Shown: positions 33,128 to 44,353, numbered from the stretch's first letter. The stretch is DNA of 64,000 bases from Euborellia annulipes (GCA_023213315.1 JAKCPI010011771.1:1-64000), one strand, 5' to 3'. Made by a program: numbers and translations. The notes: generated by a model not told the origin, from the letters alone.

Positions 33128-33628
33128 TATTTAAATCATTTGGTAGAATCAATCAAAATAATTAGAACGCTAACCATTGACCTTAAATCGTGAAGTTTGA
33201 CGTCTACCTCCCAACAGGACGCAAATAAATTATCCATATAACAACAACAACAATTAATTACAACACAATAACAACAAAATTATAATTTGCCAACAAATAA
33301 AAAAAAATTTTATTACATAATAAATTTCAAATTTTTTTTTAATATTTACACTATTCAATTAATAAATTAATTAAATTCGATGATAGATGTGTGTGTGTGT
33401 GTGTTTTTTCACACTTTAAATCCGTATATAAATCTATTGAACTCATGTATTTACAATTTAAAGAACAGGTTTTTAGAGTACATACACGCACAGTGGAGAA
33501 AAGAGCAATTAGGTTTCTAAATAATTAATAATTTCATTTTTACGTCTCCGCGTGCCAAAAAGCAAAAAAAAAAATAAGATAAGTTATTCATATTTTTAAA
33601 TTTAAATTCATTCATTCATATTCGTTCT
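33128..33628. other. AT-rich DNA with ACA and GT microsatellites
   Basis: (CAA)n near 33240 and (GT)n at about 33389-33404. No gene. Confidence 0.5.
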
Positions 33629-33744
33629 TTTTACTTTCTCGTATAGAGAAAGTTATGTAATCGTAAAAAAATTCGACTTCGAGATTTTGATGTTTCTCCA
33701 CGTTTTAGACCTCCCTGAGTCCAAAAAAACCATTTTTGGCATTA

Positions 33745-33836
<92 letters not shown>

Positions 33837-34186
33837 CACGATTGCTTAAAAACCAAAGCAGCTAGATCGATGAAATTTGGTATATGCTCCTTACACTAAA
33901 ATTGTAGATTTCTATCAACTTTTTGGAGTAAATACGTCACTTGGAAGTAGTACTTTACTTAAAAAGTTTTTTCCAAAATTTCGAAATTTTCAATTTTTTT
34001 GTTATATTATGATAAAATACTCTATTTTAAAAAGCTTTTATTCTTTGACATTTTTACGAAAACTGAATAGTTTTTGAAATAATCAAAGAAGAAATAGAAA
34101 ATATTCGTTAATTTTGATAAAAAATCAAAACAAAATCATACAGGTGTCATTAAAAAAAAGGGTAAATATAAACAAATGAATTTGTG
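33629..34186 (+). repeat. HE-B copy 3 with expanded TG microsatellite
   Basis: Starts TTACTTTCTCGTATA with hairpin partner GAGAAAG, then ATTCGACTTCGAGATTTTGA, the long TG run, the ACACGATTGCTTAAAAACC block, ending AACAAATGAATTTGT. Forms a giant inverted repeat with the next copy. Confidence 0.85.
33747..33833. repeat. (TG)n microsatellite, about 43 units
   Basis: Nearly uninterrupted GT/TG dinucleotides inside HE-B, at the position where other copies have only a short GT run. It gives artificial CV/TH open frames. Confidence 0.95.
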
Positions 34187-34188
34187 AA

Positions 34189-34605
34189 ACAAATGAATTT
34201 GTTTATATTTGCCCTTTTTTTTAATGACACCTGTATGATTTTGTTTTGATTTTTTATCAAAATTAACGAATATTTTCTATTTCTTCTTTGATTATTTCAA
34301 AAACTATTCAGTTTTCGTAAAAATGTCAAAGAATAAAAGCTTTTTAAAATAGAGTATTTTATCATAATATAACAAAAAAATTGAAAATTTCGAAATTTTG
34401 GAAAAAACTTTTTAAGTAAAGTACTACTTCCAAGTGACGTATTTACTCCAAAAGTTGATAGAAATCTACAATTTTAGTGTAAGGAGCATATACCAAATTT
34501 CATCGATCTAGCTGCTTTGGTTTTTAAGCAATCGTGTTCACACACACACTCAGACGTAATTCCAAAAGAATATACGAGAAAGTCTCGGGGAAGTCAATCC
34601 CCATA
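34189..34605 (-). repeat. HE-B copy 4, inverted partner of copy 3
   Basis: Mirror of 33838-34186 with only GAA at the symmetry point. It ends with AATATACGAGAAAGTCTCGG and GGGGAAGTCAATCCCC, the same 5' hairpin form as copy 1 (1574), not that of copy 3, so this is not a simple duplication of its neighbour. Confidence 0.85.
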
Positions 34606-35465
34606 TTTATAAGATATAATAATTTTAAGTAGGAGAATTAAAATACAAAGAATGTTAATTTAATAACGCCTAATCTTATCTAATACTATTAAACTAGCAA
34701 TGTACATTTGTTTGTTTGATTATATATAGGCATATCAGTTCTCGAAAACGGCTCTAACTATTTTTTTCAAATTTTAAATATGTACTATTTGTGGTCCCAA
34801 AATGAAATTGTGCTAGGTCTCATGTTTGGGAAAATTCGGGTACTTTACTGGTGTACTTTTTTAGTTTTTTCTAAGTTTCTCGAAATTGCCTTTAAAGATT
34901 TCTTTCAAATTTTAAATATTTGCTATTTCCGGGATAGAAAACAAATTGCGCTAGGTCTCGACTTCGGGAAACCTCGAGTACTAGTACTTTACTGGTGTAC
35001 TTTTTTAGTTTTTTCTAATTTTCTTAAAATTCGATTTAAATATTTTGTAATGTTTTAAGCCTAGTGAGCTTGCTTCCTGGTCAATCCCTCTCTCTTACCC
35101 TGGACCCACAGATTTATATCTCTCTACGTACATTTAAATTAATGTGCATTTTGTAAATTTAATTTTTTAAAGTGGAACTTTATTTGATCCCCTCAAATTT
35201 TTTCGCTCTTCTATCAGCATGTCGCGTTACAAGCCGTCACGACGTCAAAGGCCGTGACGCTACAAGCCATGACGACAAAAATAGGAATTATAAAAAAATA
35301 ATTGTGAGATTTAATTATTCAATTTTTAAATTGATAAAATATAATTTTTAAAATAATTTAAAATGATTCAAATCTTCAATTACTAAATAAATATTGTTCT
35401 CAGTTTTTAACATGCGTCTATTGATTTCCCATTTTCCAATTGTTAAGATTAAAAACGCGATTTTA
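34606..35465. repeat. AT-rich DNA with a two-unit tandem repeat
   Basis: 34770-34912 and 34913-35050 are two diverged copies of a ~140-bp unit (GTGCTAGGTCTC ... TTACTGGTGTACTTTTTTAG). The unit resembles the HE-A interior (ACTAGTACTTTACTGATGTA). A 92-codon frame runs through both units, probably by chance. 35215-35275 has CATGACG/GTCACGACG words. Confidence 0.55.
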
Positions 35466-35870
35466 AAACCCTTAATTTTAAATAGAAATGCCTGGACCCC
35501 CAATAGATATATTAATAATTGGACTCTGTTATGAAATGGTGTCTCAAAGACCAAAAAATTCAAAATTGAGTTAAGCACGGAATATTGTTTCAAATGCTTT
35601 AATTAAGAGTATTTTTTATGAAATATGTTCTAAAAAATTTATATTTAATATTATTTGCACAATTGACAAGAAAAATTATATAGAATCCAATGTAAACAAA
35701 AACTTTAATGTTGATTTTCTCAAAAATCGATGTTTGGTCTTTGACACACCATTGCATAACAGGGTCCAATTAACGGTTATCGTCAAAGTCTTAAATGGCC
35801 AAAGTTGCCGAAAAGACTGTGAACGTGAGTGTGAATGAGAAAAAAGTGTGAGTGTTAAAAAAAAAAAAAA
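35466..35870 (+). mobile_element. SINE-A interrupted by a MITE
   Basis: Left part AATGCCTGGACCCCCAATAG and right part AACGGTTATCGTCAAAGTCT ... GCCGAAAAGACTGTGAACGT are the body and tail of SINE-A, separated by the 247-bp MITE at 35521-35767. The SINE head is missing. Confidence 0.85.
35521..35767 (-). mobile_element. 247-bp MITE (TIR GGACCCTGTTATGCAATGG), AATT duplication
   Basis: Ends GGACTCTGTTATGAAATGG and CCATTGCATAACAGGGTCC are inverted; AATT flanks at 35517-35520 and 35768-35771. The same element, the same length, in opposite orientation lies in another SINE-A at 63616-63862. Non-coding. Confidence 0.9.
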
Positions 35871-36639
35871 ATGTTTATGCGGATCGTGGAACAAATCGGT
35901 CTTGGGCGTTATTGTCTCGCTCCTTGCGGTAAGCTTGATTTACTAAATTAAATAAAATACCGGTAATCAATTGTAGACTTGTAAGTTTATTCCACTTGTT
36001 ATTATCATTGAGAAAACAAAACAACTGTGTTCTGTTCGCAGGGTTTAAATGCATAGACAGACATGAAATTTATTCAAATATTTAGCTATAATTTCCTAGA
36101 ACAACGAGTCTTTAAAAAAAAGAGATCTTAAACGTTAAGTTACGAAATTTTCTAATTTCAATAAAGTCAGGTCTCGATCTTCTTTTGAAAATGAGCTCGG
36201 AATCCATGAGATGATGATCTTTAACGTTAAGTGATGATGGATGACCACTTAAGTAAGGAGTTCTCTTTTAAGAGAATCTCTCTCTCTCTCTCTCTCTCTC
36301 TCTGCTGGTCCAGATTCTCAATTCTCTCAAAACAAAAACCGGCTTTCATAAATAAATTATATATCTATTCTTTGAAACAAGTTGACATAATATTTTCAAC
36401 GTATTTATTTTTATTTATTAAAAAAAAAAAAACTCATTGAAATGTGATCATTTAGCCTTTCGTTTTGAAATAAAACCAACTTGACGGCTCGACTTTAGTG
36501 GCCCAGGTGACCCCACCCTCGGGATCTTAATTTAAATAGATAAAATTCTTGGCACACGTTTCTTTACGCCTACCTGACCATTTGGCATTAATATAATCAT
36601 AATATTTATCTTCCAAACAGATTAAAAAAAGGAGTAATA
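35871..36639. other. Unique AT-rich DNA with (CT)n
   Basis: A (TC)n microsatellite lies at about 36279-36302. No exon signature or repeat family apart from that. Confidence 0.45.
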
Positions 36640-37262
36640 TATGAGGGGTGTCAGAGCAAAAGTGACCAAGTCCACTTTTTACGCTTTTGAGAAAAATTAA
36701 AAAAAAGTTAAAACCTATATACAACATTTATTTATTTTACACCCCAGATTTTTTACTTTTTTTTTTTATTTAACCAATAGTCAGGCAGTGATGTCTGAAG
36801 GGTGGGGGAGGCAGGGTTGGCATTTGCATTTGTAGGGCATACATCTATATAAACCTAAACCATGATATACGGTATTTTAATAATATTTCTGTATATGTGG
36901 TGATGGGGCAGAGGTGTCATTTGGGAGGAGGGGGGCCATTTGCCCCCCCTCTCCAAGAGCTCTGATTTTTATAAAATTTTATATTATTCTTAAATAAAAT
37001 ATTTCACAATATATCTACGAGTATAGAAACTGTACAAAATTAAACAATTAATTAAATATCCTTTGGCCAAATTTGAGTACCTATTTGTAAGTAAATTTTA
37101 AGAAAAAGTTTGCCCCTCCCAAGAAAAAATTGAAATAACCCCACTGGTTGAAATAATCCCAATGGGAAAGGGATCTTTGAAAATATGAGTTCTATCTCAC
37201 ATAAAAAATTAATTTAATTAAACATCTTTTGACTTAAAAATTCTTATTTGTTAGTAAATTTT

Positions 37263-37378
37263 TTTTTTTTAAATTTCATTTAAGGCCTTTTTCGGCTATT
37301 CTCTATTTATTTCACCTGATGTGAACGCTCGACATAAAAGTCCAGCAGGCTACCCCACTACACCAAGGCCCGAGGGCT
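37263..37378 (-). mobile_element. SINE-B, minus strand
   Basis: Right end AGCCCTCGGGCCTTGGTGTA on the minus strand gives the tRNA-like head. The body is shortened, and the tail AGCCGAAAAAGGCC plus A run is at the left. B-box badly degraded. Confidence 0.7.
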
Positions 37379-37914
37379 TCAGCAAAGTTAGATAGACTTG
37401 TTTTGTTTGTTAGACCGATTATTTTTTTCCTATTTAATGACTACATTTTTTTGCACGGACAAAGGAAAAAAATTGAATTGCAGTCTTTAGTTATGATCCC
37501 CTCCCCCCCCTCCCCCTCAAGACTTGAAATTTTCTTTCTTTTTATCTTATTCTAATTTAAATATTTAAAAACTATACATGAATAAATCTTAATTTTGGCA
37601 ATACTTAATCTGACCAGACTATCTATGTACGATCAGAACAATTAAGAAATTCTTTTGATGCTGATCCTTAAGACCTGAGAGATAGAGACTAAGATAATAA
37701 TAAAATACACTTTTACTCGTTATTTATTAATTACTACATGAGCTGGTCGAAGGGCGTCGGCCTCTAGTCTAAATGGTAATCGAAACTAGTTGTAGTGTTG
37801 AGCTAGAGTGCATTATTGATATTTTGACCTTTCAATATTAGCTATTCTTGTTTTTTTGTTTTTTTTTTAGATGAATTAACCGACTTTTCGGGATTCGAGA
37901 ACGATAAAATATTT

Positions 37915-38000
37915 CTATATTGGCTTCCAATTGATTTAGAAAAATAGGCAAGGGTTCTAAATAACATAAGATGCCAAAAAAGGCCTCAGCTCAATAGATA
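37915..38000 (+). repeat. SINE-B fragment
   Basis: GGCTTCCAATTGATTTAGAA, GGTTCTAAATAAC and ATGCCAAAAAAGGCC are a diverged SINE-B body and tail; head absent. Confidence 0.5.
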
Positions 38001-38281
38001 ATCGGACTTTTTTTTTGCCAGTTAAGAGCTAAATATTTTAGTGGTTCAAAGCAAAAGTGGTCCATCCAAAAGTGAACAATTTTCTTATTTTTCCCTTTTT
38101 GGATAGGAAATTCTGGTAGTTATTCGGTTTAATAATGAACCATGTCCGAATTTCAATACTAATCCTGCAGAGTGCAGCAGTCCCTTAATGAAAAAAAAAA
38201 TCCAAAATATAAATTTGATTCATTTTTTCTCAAAACAATAAAAAGTGGACTTGGTTCAGTTTTGCTCTCAACCCCTCATAT

Positions 38282-38540
38282 ATTAAACAGATATTGATTA
38301 AATGATACACTAGGTGATATGTTTCAAATTTTTAATTGATACGCAGCATATCAACATTAATGTCATCTTCATAAACGGAATCACAATTTGTGAACGTAAT
38401 GCATAATACGAAAAGTTAATTATTTCTCCGATAAAAACATATATCACCTAGTATATTATTCAAAATATTATTTAATACAATGTTTAAACGAGAGCATGGA
38501 GTCTCCAAATCTAAGATTGCTTTTTTTATGCATCCTTAAA
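38282..38540. other. Unique DNA upstream of ratchet point 2
   Basis: No family repeat apart from an inverted word pair (TGATACACTAGGTGATATGT near 38304 and ATATCACCTAGTATATTATT near 38441), probably a small foldback. Confidence 0.45.
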
Positions 38541-38623
38541 AAGGAATTTAAACAATTGTTTTTCTCTTTTTGTTTTAGGTAAGTCCTCACTCGCACTTTT
38601 CTTACTATTCTTCAAATGTAAGT
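38541..38623 (+). other. Candidate recursive splice site (ratchet point) 2
   Basis: A T-rich tract ends TTTTAG|GTAAGT, with acceptor and donor joined at 38578/38579. A further donor GTAAGT begins at 38618, giving a 39-nt candidate RS-exon. TTTAAAC (38548-38554) could be a weak branch site. It lies 21.2 kb downstream of ratchet point 1 on the same strand. Needs RNA evidence. Confidence 0.6.
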
Positions 38624-38681
38624 AAATTTAATAATACAGTAATTATTATATATACAGTATAAGATAGAAGCAACTCGACTG

Positions 38682-39016
38682 TCTTTGCAAAAACCAGTTA
38701 CAAATGTTTTGTAATTTTAGAAATACATTTGAAAATTAGAGTAAAATTGTGTGGTAATTTTAGAATTCCCAAACAGCTTTCGAAAAAATGCAATTTTTAA
38801 CGAAAATTACTATAGGCCTACAATGTATGTAAAATTACAATATATGTACTCTATTTGTCGAAGAAAATTGTAATTTTAAAATGTTTTTTGTTGTAAATAT
38901 TTGAACGCATAAATTTGTAAATTTAGTAGATAAATGCATAGTAGTTATCTTTTACAAGGGAAATTTGTAAATTTAGTATTCCAAAACACACTAAAATTGA
39001 GATTTTTTTTACAGTG
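38682..39016. mobile_element. T-MITE copy 3, left-truncated
   Basis: Starts inside the element (CTTTGCAAAAACCAGTTAC) and ends TTTTTTTACAGTG. Interior words as in copy 2. Confidence 0.8.
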
Positions 39017-39677
39017 GTGTATGCATCTCTCATCAATCGAGAGAATTATATTTTTTCTACCTAAAGAAAAATAAGAGCGAATTGCTATCGAAACGTCGAT
39101 TAAGGGAATATTTATTTAATAATTCTATTCCCTTTTATTTTAATATTCTACACACTAACTTGGATTAATTTTTTTTTCTAAGCTAGTAACAAATAAATAG
39201 AAGTCGTTTAATGATTGACCATATATGTTTTTTTTTTTCTTATAAATGACATATGTTCGATGGATTGTAATCTAAAAGAGGCCAGCAAGAAACATAGATC
39301 CAATTTATTTTTTATATTTATTATTATGATTATTAACATTTCTTTAAATCAATTTAATGAATTATAAAAAATTCCAATCATTTTTTTTATATATAGAAGA
39401 AAAAAAGTCTGGTGGGATGTGCGCCGCTTGTGTCGTTTTTTTAGTTATCATGTCATTTTTTTATGCTGAATATCCATAATTATAAAACATAATATAAAAT
39501 ACATAATATTCATTATTTGTTCAGAAAACCCCGTTTACGTTGCTGCAATATTAGGCTCTGTAAATTTATTATTTAAACGCAGGCTGTTTTGTTTCTCATT
39601 TAATCTAAATATATCTCAACTTGGTTAAAGAAAATTATTTTAAATTAGACTTGGAACATTACTTATTTGAATACATA
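39017..39677. other. AT-rich DNA
   Basis: 39088-39104 (GCTATCGAAACGTCGAT) resembles the second half of a hammerhead motif without the first box. No gene. Confidence 0.4.
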
Positions 39678-40031
39678 CACTGTAAAAAAAAAAATCTTAA
39701 TTTTAGTGTGTTTTGGAATACTAAATTTACAAATTTCCCTTGTAAATAAATACTACTATGCATTTATCTACTAAATTTACAAATTTATGCGTTCAAATAT
39801 TTACAAAAAAAAAGAATTTTTAATTACAATTTTCTTCGAAAAATAGAGTATATATTGTAATTTTTCGAAAGCAGTTTGGGAATTCTAAAATTACCATACA
39901 ATTGCACTCTAATTCTCAAACAGCTTTCGAAAATTACAATACATTTGTAAATGGTTTTTGTAGACTTACTAAATTTATGTATGTTATGTTTTTGTTTATG
40001 CTTCCTACACAATTGTAAAATCAACACAGTG
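39678..40031. mobile_element. T-MITE copy 4, complete
   Basis: CACTGTAAAAA at the left and CACAGTG at the right, with TA at 39676-39677 and 40032-40033. Slight decay of the right TIR. Confidence 0.85.
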
Positions 40032-40033
40032 TA

Positions 40034-40737
40034 CTGTAGCTCTGACAAAATTAAAACAAAAGCAAAGCCCCAGTCTTAGGACACTTGCAAGATATATTAC
40101 ATTGAAAAAAAAAAATGATTTAGGCTTATTTTTCCCGAACACTGTAAAAAAATTTGTTTAAAATTGTTGTAAAAAAAATAGTTTATCTAAACGTAAGAAG
40201 ATGAATCTTTTTGTTTAATGCCTTCTAGCCATCATTCATTGCTTACTCAAGCATCGAAATCTCATTCTTTTCTTAAACGCATCGGTCGGCTATTATAGAT
40301 CATCTTCAACTAGTTCAACCGGAATGTGTCGTGATTGCAAGTAAACAAGCAGAAGCTCTAAAAAGAAAAAGAAGATGGAAGAGGGAGGGGATCATCGATA
40401 TCAAACTCCAGTTCAGATATCGAACTTAGTAGCGTTTTTTTTTTCTTTTTGACCACGAATATCTACTGTATCTTTATAACCGCCCTCAATCATCAACACG
40501 ATAACTCATCAAAATAATTCTCTCTTATATTAGCCTAAAATAGAGGCGACAAAGCCAATTTGATCTCGATTTCTATAAAAATAACGAAAATATAGAAGAA
40601 ATATGAAGGTGACATTATCCTTCAAGGAACCTATTTTATTTATTCAACATTCTATTTAAAACAATTTAAGAAAATTCTCGGCTGGGGCTTCGTATATGTT
40701 TTAAAACAACCCGACTTAGCCGGGTTTGGTCTAAGCC
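40034..40737. other. Unique DNA island
   Basis: Non-repetitive within the window. 40195-40520 has moderate complexity without a credible ORF. 40138-40150 again shows CACTGTAAAAAAA, an isolated T-MITE end. Confidence 0.4.
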
Positions 40738-40738
40738 A

Positions 40739-40870
40739 GTGATTCCCAAAGTGGTCTAAATCGACCTCTAGGGGTAAACGACGAACTACAAGGGGTCCAT
40801 GTGAGCGAAAAAATGAATTGGGGACTGTGAGATGTAAAGGGGGTCCACGATAGTCGTCGGTCTCATTTAT
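40739..40870 (+). mobile_element. hAT-type end fragment
   Basis: CAGTGATTCCCAAAGTGGTC, then CGACCTCTAGGGGTAAACGA and GGGGTCCACGATAG follow the style of hAT transposon termini. No right end or 8-bp duplication was found, so it is a fragment. Confidence 0.5.
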
Positions 40871-40931
40871 TTATTTTAAATTTTTTATTTGACCTCAGCA
40901 CACCGTAACACAGATCAGATATATATTACAG

Positions 40932-41215
40932 ATAAGTTTATTAAAGCTTTTGTGGTTTGAAATATTATTATTAGGAGAATTTTTAATTGTAGACCACATT
41001 TTTGTATTAAATATTTATTAAAAATATAATACTGTACAACGTTTCGACTGCTTATTCTGCAGCCATTATCAAGTACTGTGCACTTGCTCCGACTTAAGAG
41101 AACCAACTGTCATGTCCGTTACTTGCCTTTTTATATACAGCAACGTCAGCGCCATCTGTTGGCATTTATGTGAAGTTAGATTCAAATTTTCACTCATTTC
41201 CATGAAGTTAGTCAC
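40932..41215 (-). mobile_element. H-family element, uninterrupted arm
   Basis: Minus strand: CAACGTCAGCGCC-type unit, GTGCACAGTACTTGATAA, stem II GGCTGC/GCAGTC, GAAACGTTGTACAGTA, then TAGACCACATTTTTG mirrored. It provides the empty site that delimits the HE-A insertion at 28786-29450. Confidence 0.7.
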
Positions 41216-41453
41216 AATTATCAAAGCAAGTGTTTACATAAAAAGAATGATGTTACAATAAATTTTCTGAGTTTAATTTTTACATAGATGTTATAAAATA
41301 TTAACTCATTCCAAAATTAATTTAATAATAATATTTTATAACATCTATGTAAAAATCAAACTCAGGAAACTTATTGTAACATCATTCTTTTTATGTAAAC
41401 ACTTGCTTTGATAATTGTGACTAACTTCATGGAAATGAGTGAAAATAGCGGGA
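41187..41453. repeat. Palindrome continuing the H-family arm
   Basis: Arms 41187-41310 and 41330-41453 mirror each other (CATGAAGTTAGTCACAATTA; AAGTGTTTACATAAAAAGAA). Near-perfect, so it can fold as one long hairpin. Confidence 0.8.
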
Positions 41454-42609
41454 AAATTTGAATCACGGCGTGTCGGAAGATGGCTGCGGTCAGAGGCCAG
41501 TTTGGTTTGAGGTGTATGTCTTTGCACTTGGGGGGTAAATAAACGGGGATCCCGGTAGGAATTTCAAATAATAGCCTAATAATTACATTTCTGAAGAAAT
41601 CTAGAGATGGTCCTGGATTCGATACCCGATAATTTGTGAGTTATATGTTTTAGTAACGTTAACAGTTAGTTATTCAGCCATTTTTACTTATATCCACAAA
41701 TTGGTATTCAAATGAATTTGAGCGGGGAACAATCGTATCACAAATAAACTGCTTTATTAGCTCACAAGGAAATAAATTGGCAATTTCAAAATCTATTAGT
41801 AGATGGTCGGATTTAAGCAAAGGTCGGGTTCGAGGCCTTCACTATAATAATTGCCCGGTTTAATGATTTTCTGCATATTTTATTTTATTTTTTTTAAACA
41901 AGTTTTCATCTCAAATATTTATTTATCAGATATATTATTTATTCAAATTAGTTTATCAAGTTGTTGTTTATTTCACCTTAAATTCAAATTTGTATCTCAT
42001 CTAAAATAGTTAGTTGGTTGGCATCTTAATTTATGTTGAGAGAAGATCAGATGGAACCTTTTCTCTCTCTCTCTCTGACCCCATCTTAAGCTGTCGATTT
42101 CTCAGATGGTTTATAGTCTGGTTGGTTGGTTCTATCCACCTCTGAGTATTTTGTTTCTTATTTTATTAGAGTCGATAAAAACACAACTAGCCCCACCACA
42201 CAACTTTATCTATTCTAAAACATCCACTCACTCATACCAATATATAATGCTATAAATTTCGGTTAAATAGATCAGTGTTTGAGTCAACTATGGCGCCGTG
42301 TTATAGATAAAATACAAAAAGAGGTTTTTGAACAGCAGCTTTTGTTATCCGATCCTTTAAAGATGTGAATAAATAAATTGAAAGCATTTTCTTCTTATAT
42401 GATCAGAACAACATAATCGAGGACAACTGGAAAATTTTATTTTTATTTATTATAATAATAATAATATCATGCATCTCTAAATTTTAAATAAACAACAGGG
42501 GCCTATTTCTGAAGAGGTGGACTTGACGCGCGCCTGGGTCGGCAAATTTTAGGAGCGGCAAAATTTGTGAAAAAAATACTTATTTACATACGAATAATTT
42601 TTTTTTTTT
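41454..42609. other. Unique DNA
   Basis: No repeat family found. 42000-42260 is a moderately complex island with (CT)n at 42062-42076. No splice-bounded ORF. Confidence 0.4.
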
Positions 42610-42635
42610 AAATACTACCTTTTTGTTTTAATACT

Positions 42636-43530
42636 ACCTTCGGTAATCGAAAGTTGTGTTCTGTGCTTGTCACACCAGATGCATATATTTAGTTTCCGCC
42701 GATATATAATATTAGAATTCAAGATGTAAATGTTTTTTTTTTTTTTTAAACACACTTTTTTTTCCCATTCACACAATCTTTTCGGCAACTCAAGCCATAT
42801 AAGACTAAACGATAACCATTATTATGAATAATATATAATATTGGGGTCCAGGCATTCTTATTTAAGCCATTTGGTATTCAAATGGCTTAAATAAAATCAT
42901 CGGACTGCCTGGGATCCGAACCCTCGACCCCTGGTATACAACGCAGGCGCGCTACCAAATACGCCAGGTCCGAGGGCAAGATGTAAAATTTATAAATATG
43001 GGAAAATATTTAATATTTTGTTACCATGGCAACCATTTCTCCTATCTTTCTATGAAGTACAAGAGTAAAGTGGTCTTCAAAAGATTTCAATTGCAAAATG
43101 AGAATATACATTTTAAAGAGCATCTAAAAAATAATTGATTTTTGAATTTTAATCAAAATCGTTAGAGTAAATTTTGAGAAAATCGAAAAAAAAACTGAGA
43201 ACTAGCAGGAACGGACAACTCGGACATTTGTGCTGAGTGGCAAAATATAAATGGTAAAAATTTGAATGTGCATATGATAAAATACACAACTGTTTTGAAA
43301 AAATCGAAACTTTATTTTTAACACCTCGAATATCATTTTTCTTAAAGTAAAGAACATATAGCTTCAATATTGTATAACTCTTTCTTTATCTTTCCAAAAA
43401 GTATCCATGGATGAAAATCTGGTATATATTCAATAACGGTATTAAAAAATCTCGACATCGAATTTTTGACTTGATCGCAATACTTTCCCCCTTTAAACCA
43501 GTATATTTCATATATAGTGTAAGAGAAAGT
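42636..43530 (-). repeat. HE-A copy, minus strand, split by SINE-A
   Basis: Reads from AAGAGAAAGTAAAAA (43520-43535) leftwards to the terminal hairpin half at 42636 (ACCTTCGGTAATCGAAAG). The interior 43190-43420 is diverged from other copies. The SINE at 42731-42976 interrupts it. Confidence 0.75.
42731..42976 (-). mobile_element. SINE-A, full length, 11-bp duplication
   Basis: CAAGATGTAAA flanks it at 42720-42730 and 42977-42987. Minus strand: head GCCCTCGGACCTGGCG, B-box GGGTTCGGATCCC (42911-42923), body hairpin, GCCGAAAAGATTGTGTGAAT, then an A tail (T run at the left). Clear retrotransposition into HE-A. Confidence 0.92.
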
Positions 43531-44058
43531 AAAAAAGTTATGAACGAAATCACGTCAATCATAAAAAAAAAACATTAAAGGTGATATTTTTCATCAACTA
43601 ATGAATAAATTATTCCATAAAAGATTTTTTTTTTTTGTAAACCGGGTGGCGCCACACTCCGGAGGAAACGTTTGATTTAAGGGGCGGTGAAGTCTCGAGT
43701 ACTAGATCCTGGGTTCGAAATTATTTCCTATTTAGTATTAGTATGAGTAGAGAAGAATTTAAATCCTCACAGAATAGAGAGAGCCACCTCAATTAAACTC
43801 TCCTTCACTCAAGAGATTAAGCTAATGATTAAAGAGACCAGATGGAATAGGGCCTACATATCTAATCAAAATAACTACCTGGATGAGATGGCATAATTCC
43901 CTTTCTTTAACTATTTTTTTTTTTTTTTTTTTTTTTAGAGTTAAACAAACTTTCTGGATAAATAAATTAAATTAAAATAGGCTACTTGAAATGTTTTAAT
44001 AATAATGATATTAAGAAAAAAATTCTACATAATGCATTCTGCCAATCATTAGCCCTTT
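43531..44058. other. Unique AT-rich DNA
   Basis: Nothing recognised. T20-like tract at 43916-43936. Confidence 0.45.
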
Positions 44059-44353
44059 AGGCTGAACGCACACCAATTGAGCAAAACGCTCTTGGACAAA
44101 ACGTTTTGTCCAAAAGGAAAACGTTTTGCTCAATGACAACGCACACCGAGAGTTTTGCTCAATCGGTGTGTTCGGCCATTGAGCAAAACGCTCAATGGCA
44201 AAACATTTTGTTCAATGATGTCGAATTGTGTTTTGCCTCCTCGGTGTGCGTTGACACTTAGAAAAGCATTGAAAAAAAAAAAAAACAGTTTTATGCACGA
44301 TTAGTCAAAAACGTTTTGTCCAAGAGCGTTTTTGCTCAATTGGGACGTACAAC
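44059..44353. mobile_element. MITE with repeated TTGAGCAAAACG words
   Basis: Left GGCTGAACGCACACCAATTG and right CAATTGGGACGTACAAC are imperfect inverted ends. AAAACGTTTTGTCCAA and TTGAGCAAAACG-type motifs recur inside in both orientations, as in MITEs with subterminal transposase-binding repeats. The duplication is not resolved. Confidence 0.65.

Larger units (their letters stand above)
36640..38281. mobile_element. 1.6-kb TIR element
   Basis: About 45-bp inverted ends: ATGAGGGGTGTCAGAGCAAA ... AAGTCCACTTTTTA on the left and the diverged mirror at 38235-38280. AT-rich flanks make the duplication ambiguous (ATAT or TA). The interior contains G/C-tract MITE scraps (36780-36830, 36900-36960) and a SINE-B. 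No transposase frame survives. Confidence 0.7.

Noticed and set aside
33653..33899. Open frames of Thr-His or Cys-Val repeats
   Set aside because: Direct translation of the (TG)n microsatellite inside HE-B.
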